From assembly GCA_900142905.1 (NCBI GenBank), contig FSRV01000001.1, positions 62,001 through 126,000 of the forward strand: a stretch of 64,000 bases of DNA, read 5' to 3'. Of this stretch, positions 55,068 through 63,047 are shown piece after piece. The stretch's first letter is position 1. The number at the start of each line of letters is the position of its first letter. The translations under genes were made by a program, and so were the position numbers. The notes beneath the pieces were generated by a model, which worked only from the letters and a program-made list of their open reading frames with translations, had not been told where the DNA came from and did not search any database. Source of the DNA: Burkholderia sp. GAS332 (GTDB lineage Bacteria > Pseudomonadota > Gammaproteobacteria > Burkholderiales > Burkholderiaceae).

Positions 55068-56090
55068 ATGCAGTTGATCAATGAAGCGGTGCAGCAGGGG
55101 GCATGCCGTGCGCGTGCGTGCGAGCAACTTGGGGTGAACGTGCGCACGGTGCAGCGCTGGCGCCAGTCACCCCATGACGGGCGCACGCAAACCCTCCGTG
55201 AAGCGCCCCCCAACAAACTGAGTGAGGCGGAGCGTCAGGCCGTGCTTGAAGCGGCCAACCGGCCCGCATTCGCGAGCCTGACGCCGCACCAGATCGTGCC
55301 GAAACTGGCCGACGAAGGGGTTTATCTGGCCAGCGAATCGACGTTCTACCGGATCCTGAAAGCGGCGGGACAGGGCCAGCGCCGCGGTCGTGCGAAGGCG
55401 CCGCAACGACGCCCACTCACGACGCATCGCGCCACTGGTCCGAACCAGGTGTGGTGCTGGGATATTACGTGGATGCCGAGCACGGTCCGGGGCCGGTACT
55501 TTTACTGGTACATGATGAAGGACATCTACAGCCGCAAGCTGGTGATGAACGAGGTGTGGGAGCAGGAGTCGGCTGAGCACGCGAGCGAGCTGCTGCACAA
55601 GGGATGTTTGCGCGAAGGCATCGCCGGGCGTCCGCTGGTGCTGCACTCGGATAACGGCAGTGCGATGAAAGGCGCCACGATGCGCGCGGCCATGATCGAT
55701 CTGGGCGTAGAGCCTTCGTTCAGCCGGCCGCGCGTGAGCAACGACAACGCCTTCGCCGAGGCGCTGTTCCGTACGGCGAAGTACTGTCCGTTATGGCCCG
55801 AGCAGCCGTTCGACACGCTGGAGGAGGCCCGCGCATGGGTACAGCGCTTTGTGCAGTGGTACAACGAGGAGCACTGTCACAGCGGCCTGAAGCATGTCAG
55901 TCCGGGACAACGGCACCGCGGCGAAGCCGGCGACCTTCTGGCCCGCCGGCGTGCGTTGTACGAAGACGCACGCATGCGGAACCCCGCGCGCTGGTCAGGC
56001 GCCATTCGCAACTGGCACCTGGCAGACGTGGTCTATCTGAACCCGGAGCGAACTCACGCGTCGGTCGACATGTATAAGCACGCAGCGTAA
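55068..56090 (+). CDS. IS3-family transposase OrfB (integrase-fold catalytic subunit)
   Basis: 340 residues. DDE residues: Asp in VWCWDITWMP, Asp in LVLHSDNGSAMKG, Glu in NDNAFAEALFRT, plus the usual Lys/Arg downstream. In the -1 frame relative to OrfA, and open upstream through the A7 run, so an OrfAB fusion by frameshifting is likely the active transposase. Appears intact. Confidence 0.92.
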   Translation: MQLINEAVQQGACRARACEQLGVNVRTVQRWRQSPHDGRTQTLREAPPNKLSEAERQAVLEAANRPAFASLTPHQIVPKLADEGVYLASESTFYRILKAAGQGQRRGRAKAPQRRPLTTHRATGPNQVWCWDITWMPSTVRGRYFYWYMMKDIYSRKLVMNEVWEQESAEHASELLHKGCLREGIAGRPLVLHSDNGSAMKGATMRAAMIDLGVEPSFSRPRVSNDNAFAEALFRTAKYCPLWPEQPFDTLEEARAWVQRFVQWYNEEHCHSGLKHVSPGQRHRGEAGDLLARRRALYEDARMRNPARWSGAIRNWHLADVVYLNPERTHASVDMYKHAA

Positions 56091-56116
56091 CGGTTCACGC
56101 GACAACTACCTTGACA

Positions 56117-56290
56117 CACACCGCCGCAAAGAAAGATAAGCAAAGAAAGCGGCTCGACCCCCCTGCTAAGCGGGTCTCCCGCACAGTCGCGGTAGTGGTG
56201 CATCTGGAATCCGTGCCCTCGCGCATTTGACGTTAGTGACAAAGGGCTCATCAGCTCCCACTCCGCACTGCGTGCGTCGCGGATGGGTTT
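56117..56290 (-). repeat. Dispersed repeat, copy D, right part
   Basis: Continues copy D after the IS3 element: second hairpin arm GCAAAGAAAGATAAG, then GCTAAGCGGGTCTCCCGCAC, GGTGCATCTGGAATCCGTGC and GTGACAAAGGGCTCAT. Beyond 56290, CATCGGCTTTGCCTCGGCGA has a counterpart beside copy B (CGTCGGCTTCGCCTCGGCGA), so the family extends into the spacer. Confidence 0.8.
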
Positions 56291-56366
56291 GCCAGGGAAA
56301 CCAGGGGCTTCGGTTGGGGGCGGTAGGGGCCATCGGCTTTGCCTCGGCGAGACGCTTGATTGGTTG

Positions 56367-56610
56367 GTGGCGAGTTGTACCAGCAGATGCGATTGACGGC
56401 GCGCAAGTGTGAATATGGGGTGCTGGGTGAAGTGGTTGGCTGGCGGCAAATGTGAGCAGGAGAGGGTGCCGAGTTAAGCAGTCGACTGGAAGCAAAGGTG
56501 AGTAGATGAGATCATGGAATGAGGCGGTTGGCAGCGGAAAGATGTGAGCGAGAGAGGGTGCTGAGCGAAGTGGTCGACAGCCAGCGTATGTGAACGGAGT
56601 GGGTGCAAGT
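56367..56610. repeat. 46-bp tandem repeat (about five units) between copies D and E
   Basis: Units start at 56418, 56464, 56510, 56556 and 56601 (spacings 46, 46, 46, 45), mostly beginning GGGTGCTGAG or close variants, with a weaker unit upstream from about 56367. No gene is apparent. Confidence 0.8.
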
Positions 56611-56621
56611 GAACCGATGTT

Positions 56622-56965
56622 TTTATGATGTACGCTTCGGCGCGCGTAGCGTCGCCGGAAGTATGACGCCCTTGTCACTCACGCCGAATGTGCGAGGGCA
56701 CGGATTCCAGATGCACCACTACCGTGGCTGTGCGGGGGACCCGCTTAGCAGGGGCTTCTAGCCGCTTTCTTTGCTTATCTTTCTTTGCGGCGGCAAAGAA
56801 AGTAAGTGTGCCCCGCACAGGGGCAACACTAATAGACCGATAAGAAAGCAAGGAAAGGCCAACGCCGCAAGCATACAGACAAAAAAGCGCCCGCACGCAG
56901 ACAAATCAAGGAAAGGCCAACGCCGCAGGCGCACAATCAAAAAGCGCCGCGCAGGCAAAAAAGCT
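56622..56965 (+). repeat. Dispersed repeat, copy E
   Basis: Same orientation as A and C: TGATGTACGCTTCGGCGCGC, CAGATGCACCACTACCG, GACCCGCTTAGCAGGGGC, hairpin CTTATCTTTCTTTGC/GCAAAGAAAGTAAG, CTAATAGACCGATAAG, then the tail. The tail is duplicated in tandem (58-bp units at 56849 and 56907). It ends about 15 bases before the GMC oxidoreductase ATG, so the ribosome site of that gene (AGGAGAC) is practically attached to the repeat. Confidence 0.85.
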
Positions 56966-56979
56966 TAGGAGACGAAACC

Positions 56980-58695
56980 ATGAGCATCACCGAAAAAACA
57001 CCACTGACGCCCCGCCGCCTGGAAGGCGAATTCGACTACATCATAGTAGGCGCCGGCACAGCAGGTTGCGTGCTAGCCAACCGCCTATCGGAAGACCCAG
57101 AAATCCAGGTCCTGCTACTAGAAGCCGGCGGCAAAGACGACTACCACTGGATCCACGTGCCGGTAGGCTACCTCTACTGCATCGGCAACCCCCGCACGGA
57201 CTGGCTCTACAAAACCCAATCAGAACCCGGCCTGAACGGCCGCTCCCTCTCATATCCCCGCGGACGCGTACTAGGCGGCAGCTCATCCATCAACGGCATG
57301 ATCTACATGCGCGGCCAGCGCGAAGACTACGATGAATGGGCCCGCGTCACCAATGACGCCTCCTGGTCCTGGAACGCCGTCCTCCCCATCTTCAAACGCA
57401 GCGAAGATCACCACGCGGGCGCGTCCGAATCGCATGGAGCAGGCGGCCCATGGCGCGTCGAAAAACAACGCCTGAAATGGAAGATCCTCGAAGAGTTTTC
57501 AAAAGCCGCACAACAAGCCGGCATACCCGCCACCGACGACTTCAATCGCGGCGATAACACCGGCGTCGGCTACTTCGACGTCAATCAGAAACGCGGTATC
57601 CGTTGGAATGCGTCGAAAGCCTTCTTGCGTCCAGCGCTCAAGCGCCCGAATCTTACCGTCATCACCGGTGCGCACACGCAGCGCGTCGTGTTCGAAGGAC
57701 GCCGCTGCACCGGCGTCGAATATCGCGGCGACAACACCGACTATCTCGCCAAAGCCCGTTGCGAAGTGATCCTCAGTTCGGGTGCAGTCAACTCGCCGCA
57801 ATTGCTCGAACTCTCGGGTATCGGCAATGGCGCGCGCCTGCAGAATCTCGGCATCGAGGTCATCAAGGATCTGCGCGGCGTCGGCGAAAATTTGCAGGAC
57901 CATCTGCAATTGCGCATGGCCTATAAGGTCGACGGCGTGCGCACACTCAATACAGCCTCCGCCCATTGGTGGGGCAAGCTGATGATCGGCATGCAGTACG
58001 CGCTCTTTCAAAGCGGTCCGATGTCGATGTCGCCGTCGCAACTCGGCGCGTTCGCGAAGTCCGATCCGGATGATCGCTCACTCACACGCCCCGATCTCGA
58101 GTATCACGTGCAGCCGCTCTCGCTCGATCGCTTCGGTGAACCGCTGCATCGCTTCAACGCGTTTACCGCGTCGGTGTGTCAGTTGCGGCCGACTTCGCGC
58201 GGCAGTATTCACATCGGATCGGCCGACGCTTCGGCGCCACCGTTGATCGCGCCGAACTATCTGTCCACCGATTACGACCGGCACGTCGCGGCCAACGCTT
58301 TACGTCTCACGCGCCGCATTGCCGCGGCACCCGCGCTCGCGCCCTATCGGCCGCAAGAGATTCTGCCCGGCATCCAGTACCAGACCGAAGAAGAACTTCA
58401 GCAGGCCGCGGGCGCGGTCGGCACCACCATCTTTCATCCGGTCGGTACCTGCCGTATGGGCACCCCCGATGATCCCGGCGCGGTAGTCGACAACCGGCTA
58501 CGAGTTATCGGTGTTGACGGCTTGCGTGTGGTCGATGCATCAATCATGCCGTCCATCACCTCGGGTAACACCAACTCACCGACGCTGATGATCGCCGAAC
58601 GCGCCAGCGATATGATCCGTGAAGACCGCCGCGCGCGCGTGACCGACAGCGTGCGGGTCCAGACGAGCGCTGCGTCGTCCATGTCCGCTGTGTGA
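56980..58695 (+). CDS. GMC-family oxidoreductase (choline dehydrogenase-like)
   Basis: 571 residues, FAD enzyme. Dinucleotide motif DYIIVGAGTAGCVLANRLSE, GMC signature 1 GRVLGGSSSINGMIYMRG (about 105), signature 2 SSGAVNSPQLLELSGIG (about 265), catalytic His in FHPVGTCRMG and the C-terminal Asn of SGNTNSPTLMIAER. Oxidises an alcohol; substrate unknown. ATG 56980 with AGGAGAC upstream. The first ~500 bases use many A-ending codons (CTA, GTA, TCA), then use becomes normal, as expected beside a repeat end. Confidence 0.9.
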   Translation: MSITEKTPLTPRRLEGEFDYIIVGAGTAGCVLANRLSEDPEIQVLLLEAGGKDDYHWIHVPVGYLYCIGNPRTDWLYKTQSEPGLNGRSLSYPRGRVLGGSSSINGMIYMRGQREDYDEWARVTNDASWSWNAVLPIFKRSEDHHAGASESHGAGGPWRVEKQRLKWKILEEFSKAAQQAGIPATDDFNRGDNTGVGYFDVNQKRGIRWNASKAFLRPALKRPNLTVITGAHTQRVVFEGRRCTGVEYRGDNTDYLAKARCEVILSSGAVNSPQLLELSGIGNGARLQNLGIEVIKDLRGVGENLQDHLQLRMAYKVDGVRTLNTASAHWWGKLMIGMQYALFQSGPMSMSPSQLGAFAKSDPDDRSLTRPDLEYHVQPLSLDRFGEPLHRFNAFTASVCQLRPTSRGSIHIGSADASAPPLIAPNYLSTDYDRHVAANALRLTRRIAAAPALAPYRPQEILPGIQYQTEEELQQAAGAVGTTIFHPVGTCRMGTPDDPGAVVDNRLRVIGVDGLRVVDASIMPSITSGNTNSPTLMIAERASDMIREDRRARVTDSVRVQTSAASSMSAV

Positions 58696-58750
58696 CATGC
58701 CTTGTCACAGCTGGAGCCGAGGTCGCGGCACGTGCCTCGGCCTTCCCTTG

Positions 58751-58893
58751 GCATGCATCGAGCAAGATTAATGTGACGTTGAAGCACGCCCGAGGCATGC
58801 ATCGCGCAAAATTGGTGTGACGTTGAAGGACGCCCCAGGCACGCCCCAAGCATGCATCGAGCAAGATTGATGCAACGCTCAAGCACCTCCACG
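58751..58893. repeat. 44-bp tandem repeat (three units) after the GMC gene
   Basis: Within the 474-base gap 58696-59169. Units start at 58751, 58795 and 58850 with GCATGCATCG; the second is 55 bases because of an extra 11-bp internal duplication (ACGCCCCA-type). Unrelated to the 39- and 46-bp minisatellites. The remaining part of the gap (58894-59169) shows nothing I recognise apart from the promoter that must serve the ABC operon. Confidence 0.8.
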
Positions 58894-59169
58894 CGCGTCC
58901 CGAGCAAAGGCCAGGTACCGCTCGAGCACGCCGGGACTCTGCCTTAGGCTTGCCTAAGCCCTTCGTCATCCACTAAGTGCAAATCCCAATGAATGCGCTG
59001 CATCATTGGCGCGACAATGGCAGCCATGCTGCGTGCCGCCCCATGGATTACCGTCCGGATTGGTGCAGCACGCCAACGAGCGGCACGGGGGTGTCGCCGT
59101 CATCAAACGTCGCGCAGCCGTTGGCGCGGAAGATCGTAGTGCTTCGCCTTACTCCGTATGGAAGGGAAC

Positions 59170-59949
59170 ATGATTCTCGGCGATACGATTCTCGAAACGC
59201 GCGGCCTCACCCGCGAGTTCAAAGGCTTCATCGCCGTGAACGGGGTGAACCTGCGCGTGCGCCGTGGTTCGATCCATGCGCTGATCGGCCCTAATGGGGC
59301 AGGCAAGACCACCTGCTTCAATTTGCTCACCAAATTCCTTGAACCGACTGCGGGCCAGATCGTCTTCAATGGGATCGACATCACCAGTGAACGCCCGGCG
59401 CAAATCGCCCGGCGCGGCATCATCCGTTCGTTCCAGATCTCTGCGGTATTTCCGCATCTGACAGCATTGCAGAACGTGCGTATTGGCTTGCAGCGCGTGC
59501 TCGGCACGGCATTTCATTTCTGGAAGAGCGAACGCACGCTGCGCCAGCTCGACGATCGGGCGATGGACTTGCTCACCCAGGTGGGCTTGACCGATTTCGC
59601 CGATGTATTGACCGTCGAGCTCTCATACGGCCGCAAACGCGCGCTGGAAATCGCTACCACGCTCGCGATGGAGCCCGAGTTGATGCTGCTCGACGAACCG
59701 ACGCAAGGCATGGGCCATGAAGATGTCGATCGCGTGACTGCGTTGATCAAAAAAGTATCGAGCGGCCGTACGATTCTGATGGTCGAGCACAACATGAACG
59801 TAATCGCCGGCATATCCGACACCATCACCGTGCTGCAACGGGGCGAAGTGCTCGCCGAAGGCAGCTATGCCGAGGTGTCCAAGAACCCGCTCGTGATGCA
59901 AGCCTATATGGGCAGCGCCGACGCGGCGCTCGCCGGAGCCCACGCATGA
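59170..59949 (+). CDS. livG: ABC transporter ATPase, LivG-like
   Basis: 259 residues from ATG 59170 with AAGGGA upstream. Walker A GPNGAGKTTCFN (about 40), signature LSYGRKRALEIA and Walker B LMLLDEPTQG. One of two ATPases of a branched-chain-amino-acid (HAAT) type importer. Its stop overlaps the next gene by four bases (ATGA). Substrate unknown. Confidence 0.88.
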   Translation: MILGDTILETRGLTREFKGFIAVNGVNLRVRRGSIHALIGPNGAGKTTCFNLLTKFLEPTAGQIVFNGIDITSERPAQIARRGIIRSFQISAVFPHLTALQNVRIGLQRVLGTAFHFWKSERTLRQLDDRAMDLLTQVGLTDFADVLTVELSYGRKRALEIATTLAMEPELMLLDEPTQGMGHEDVDRVTALIKKVSSGRTILMVEHNMNVIAGISDTITVLQRGEVLAEGSYAEVSKNPLVMQAYMGSADAALAGAHA

Positions 59950-60704
59950 ATACGATTGCCGAGCGGGAAAGCCTCGAGGTGAGCGGCACGACTGGCGGTG
60001 CCCCCGCGCTGGAGATCGCGGGTTTGCAGGCATGGTACGGGGAGTCCCATATCCTGCATGGCGTCGATTTGACGGTGAACCGCGGCGAAGTTGTCACGCT
60101 GCTGGGCCGTAACGGCGCGGGGCGCACCACCACACTGCGCGCGATCATGGGGTTGACCGGCCGGCGCACCGGTTCGATCCGCATCGGCGGACGCGAAACC
60201 ATCAACCTGCCCACGCATCGCATCGCCCATTGCGGTATCGGTTATTGTCCGGAAGAGCGCGGGATTTTTTCGAGCCTCTCATGTGAGGAAAACCTGCTGT
60301 TGCCGCCACCGGTCGGCGACAAGGCGCACATGATGTCGATCGAAGAAATCTATTCGATGTTTCCGAATCTGCAGGAACGCCGCATGAGCCAGGGTACGCG
60401 GCTTTCGGGCGGCGAGCAGCAGATGCTCGCCGTCGCGCGCATTTTGCGCACCGGCGCGAGTTTGCTGCTGCTCGACGAAATCTCGGAAGGCCTGGCGCCT
60501 GTGATCGTGCAAGCGCTCGCGCGCATGATCATGACGCTCAAGGCGCGCGGCTACACGGTCGTGATGGTCGAACAGAATTTCCGCTTTGCCGCGCCACTCG
60601 CGGATCGGTTCTACGTGATGGAACACGGCGGCATCGTCGAACACTTCGGGGCCAGTGAACTCGAAAGCAAGATGCCGGTGTTGCACGACCTACTGGGCGT
60701 ATAA
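59946..60704 (+). CDS. livF: ABC transporter ATPase, LivF-like
   Basis: 252 residues. Signature LSGGEQQMLAVARIL and Walker B LLLLDEISEGLAP are normal, but Walker A reads GRNGAGRTTTL, with Arg in place of the catalytic-loop Lys. The first ~20 residues are an extra leader before ALEIAGLQAWYG. Partner of the LivG-like ATPase; order G-F-binding protein-H-M is conserved for this importer type. Confidence 0.88.
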   Translation: MNTIAERESLEVSGTTGGAPALEIAGLQAWYGESHILHGVDLTVNRGEVVTLLGRNGAGRTTTLRAIMGLTGRRTGSIRIGGRETINLPTHRIAHCGIGYCPEERGIFSSLSCEENLLLPPPVGDKAHMMSIEEIYSMFPNLQERRMSQGTRLSGGEQQMLAVARILRTGASLLLLDEISEGLAPVIVQALARMIMTLKARGYTVVMVEQNFRFAAPLADRFYVMEHGGIVEHFGASELESKMPVLHDLLGV

Positions 60705-60755
60705 AAAACGTCCGATTGCCTCTGATAACCACAAGTGAAGAAACAGGAGACAGGA

Positions 60756-61970
60756 ATGAAAAAGAACCCACTCGCGCGACTTGCCACACTGTGTTTTGCA
60801 GTTGCCGCCGGCGCCGCGTTGACGATGGGCAGCGCGCAAGCGGCTGACGATGCGGTAAAGATCGGCTTCATCACCGATATGTCGGGGCTGTACGCGGATA
60901 TCGACGGCCAGGGCGGTCTTGAGGCGATCCGTATGGCGGTGGCGGACTTCGGCGGCAAGGTCAACGGCAAGCCGATCACGGTGGTTTACGCCGATCACCA
61001 GAACAAGGCCGATATCGCTGCGTCGCGGGCGCGCGAATGGTTCGATCGCGATGGCGTCGATCTGCTGATCGGCGGCACGAATTCGGCAACCGGGCTGTCG
61101 ATGAACACGGTGGCCGGTGAGAAGCACAAGGTCTATATCAGCATCGGCGCGGGCGCCGACACCCTGACCAACGAGCAATGCACGCCGTACACGATCCACT
61201 ATGCGTACGACACGACGGCGCTCGCCAAGGGCACGGGCTCGGCGGTGACGAAGCAGGGCGGCAAGACGTGGTACTTCCTGACGGCTGACTACGCGTTCGG
61301 CAAGGCGCTCGAAAAGAATACCTCGGACGTGGTGAAAGCGAACGGCGGCCAGGTGCTGGGCGCTGTGCGCGCACCGCTGTCGGCGTCTGACTTCTCTTCG
61401 TTCCTGCTGCAGGCGCAGGCCTCGAAGGCGCAGATTCTCGGCTTGGCCAATGCGGGTGGCGACACGATCAACTCGATCAAGGCAGCCAAGGAATTCGGCA
61501 TCACCAAGACGATGAAGCTGGCTGCGTTGCTCATGTTCATCGACGACGTGCACAGCCTGGGTCTGGAAACCACTCAGGGCCTGGTGCTGACCGACAGCTG
61601 GTACTGGAACAAGGACGCCACGACGCGCAAGTGGGCCGAGCGCTACTTCGACAAGATGAAGAAGATGCCGTCGAGCCTGCAGGCCGCCGACTACTCGGCG
61701 ACCATGACCTATCTGAACGCGGTGAAAGCGGTCGGCTCGACAGATAGCGATAAGGTGATGGCGCAACTGAAGAAGACCAAGATCGACGACTTCTACGCGA
61801 AGGGCTACATCCGTCAGGACGGCAGCATGATTCACGACATGTACCTGATGCAGGTGAAGACGCCGGCCGAATCCAAAGAGCCGTGGGACTACTACAAGAT
61901 CACCGCGACGATTCCAGGCGAACAGGCGTTCACGACCAAGGCCGAAACGCGCTGCGCGTTGTGGAAATGA
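60756..61970 (+). CDS. Periplasmic substrate-binding protein of the HAAT importer
   Basis: 404 residues from ATG 60756 (AACAGGAGAC upstream). Signal peptide cleaved at AQA|ADD, then the family start VKIGFITDMSGLYADIDGQGG and GVDLLIGGTNSATGLSMNTV. Leucine-binding-protein fold. The ligand could be a branched-chain amino acid, amide or another small polar compound. Confidence 0.88.
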   Translation: MKKNPLARLATLCFAVAAGAALTMGSAQAADDAVKIGFITDMSGLYADIDGQGGLEAIRMAVADFGGKVNGKPITVVYADHQNKADIAASRAREWFDRDGVDLLIGGTNSATGLSMNTVAGEKHKVYISIGAGADTLTNEQCTPYTIHYAYDTTALAKGTGSAVTKQGGKTWYFLTADYAFGKALEKNTSDVVKANGGQVLGAVRAPLSASDFSSFLLQAQASKAQILGLANAGGDTINSIKAAKEFGITKTMKLAALLMFIDDVHSLGLETTQGLVLTDSWYWNKDATTRKWAERYFDKMKKMPSSLQAADYSATMTYLNAVKAVGSTDSDKVMAQLKKTKIDDFYAKGYIRQDGSMIHDMYLMQVKTPAESKEPWDYYKITATIPGEQAFTTKAETRCALWK

Positions 61971-62162
61971 GCGTGGTTTGATAACCAGATGACTGCCTGT
62001 AAGCCCATCCTGGCGGGTGATGTATCGCGACGGGATGGTACACAGGTAGACGGAAAAGCGCTTAACATGCCGCGTGCGATCGGCCAGGTTACCGATCGCA
62101 CGCCGGCCGGACTGTGCGTAACCGATCTCACCTTGGCGATGGCTTAAGGGATTAAGGCTTCA

Positions 62163-63047
62163 ATGGAAATCTTTGGCGTTCCGCTACCGGCAATGCTGAG
62201 CCAGTTGCTGCTCGGGCTCGTGAACGGCTCGTTCTACGCGATTCTGAGCTTGGGTCTTGCTGTGATCTTCGGCTTGCTCAACGTGATCAACTTCGCGCAT
62301 GGCGCGTTGTTCATGCTCGGCGCGATGCTCGCGTGGATGGGCCTGTCGTATTTCGGTCTGCCGTACTGGGTGATGCTGGTGCTCGCACCGCTGATCGTCG
62401 GCGTATTCGGCATCGTGATCGAACGCTCCATGCTGCGCTGGCTGTACAAGCTCGATCACCTGTATGGGCTGCTGCTCACCTTTGGACTCACGCTGGTTGT
62501 CGAAGGCGTGTTCCGTTCGATCTACGGTTCCTCTGGCCAGCCGTACGATGTGCCGTCGGCACTTTCCGGCGCGACCGATCTCGGCTTCATGTTCCTGCCG
62601 AACTATCGCGCGTGGGTGGTAGTGGCGTCGCTCGTGGTGTGCTTCGCGACGTGGTTCGTGATCGAAAAGACGCGCCTTGGCGCTTATCTGCGCGCGGGCA
62701 CCGAAAACCCGAAACTGGTCGAGGCGTTCGGTGTCAACGTGCCGTTGATGATCACGCTCACGTATGGCTTCGGCGTCGCGCTGGCGGCGTTTGCCGGCGT
62801 GCTCGCCGCGCCGGTGATTCAAGTCTCGCCGTTGATGGGTCAGCCCATGATCATTACGGTGTTTGCGGTGGTCGTGATCGGCGGCATGGGTTCGATCATG
62901 GGCTCGATTCTTACGGGCCTGATGCTTGGCGTGATCGAAGGGCTGACGCGTGTGTTTTACCCGGAAGCGTCGGCGACCGTCGTCTTCGTGATCATGGCGC
63001 TCGTGCTGCTGGTGCGCCCGGCGGGTCTCTTCGGCAAGGAAAAATGA
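62163..63047 (+). CDS. livH: ABC importer permease, LivH-like
   Basis: 294 residues, about eight membrane helices. The LivH signature FGLLNVINFAHGALFMLGA is near residue 37, and GVNVPLMITLTYGFGVALAAFAG near 190. Between the binding-protein gene and this ATG are 192 bases with no gene, perhaps an mRNA processing or weak promoter region. The stop overlaps the next start (ATGA). Confidence 0.9.
   Translation: MEIFGVPLPAMLSQLLLGLVNGSFYAILSLGLAVIFGLLNVINFAHGALFMLGAMLAWMGLSYFGLPYWVMLVLAPLIVGVFGIVIERSMLRWLYKLDHLYGLLLTFGLTLVVEGVFRSIYGSSGQPYDVPSALSGATDLGFMFLPNYRAWVVVASLVVCFATWFVIEKTRLGAYLRAGTENPKLVEAFGVNVPLMITLTYGFGVALAAFAGVLAAPVIQVSPLMGQPMIITVFAVVVIGGMGSIMGSILTGLMLGVIEGLTRVFYPEASATVVFVIMALVLLVRPAGLFGKEK

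Larger units (their letters stand above)
54473..56116. mobile_element. IS3-family insertion sequence, about 1,644 bp
   Basis: Terminal inverted repeats match at 16 of 18 bases (left TGTCAGGCTAGTTGTCGC, right end the complement of TGTCAAGGTAGTTGTCGC) and begin TG / end CA as usual for IS3. Carries orfA and orfB in overlapping frames. No clean target duplication: a few extra bases (CCTCCA left, CACA right) separate it from the broken hairpin of copy D, so either the ends are slightly misplaced or the duplication has decayed. Confidence 0.85.

Noticed and set aside
56675..56896. Small proteins encoded in the repeats (VGLSLLSYRSISVAPVRG type)
   Set aside because: The same translation arises from several copies in non-coding context, with frame breaks between copies.
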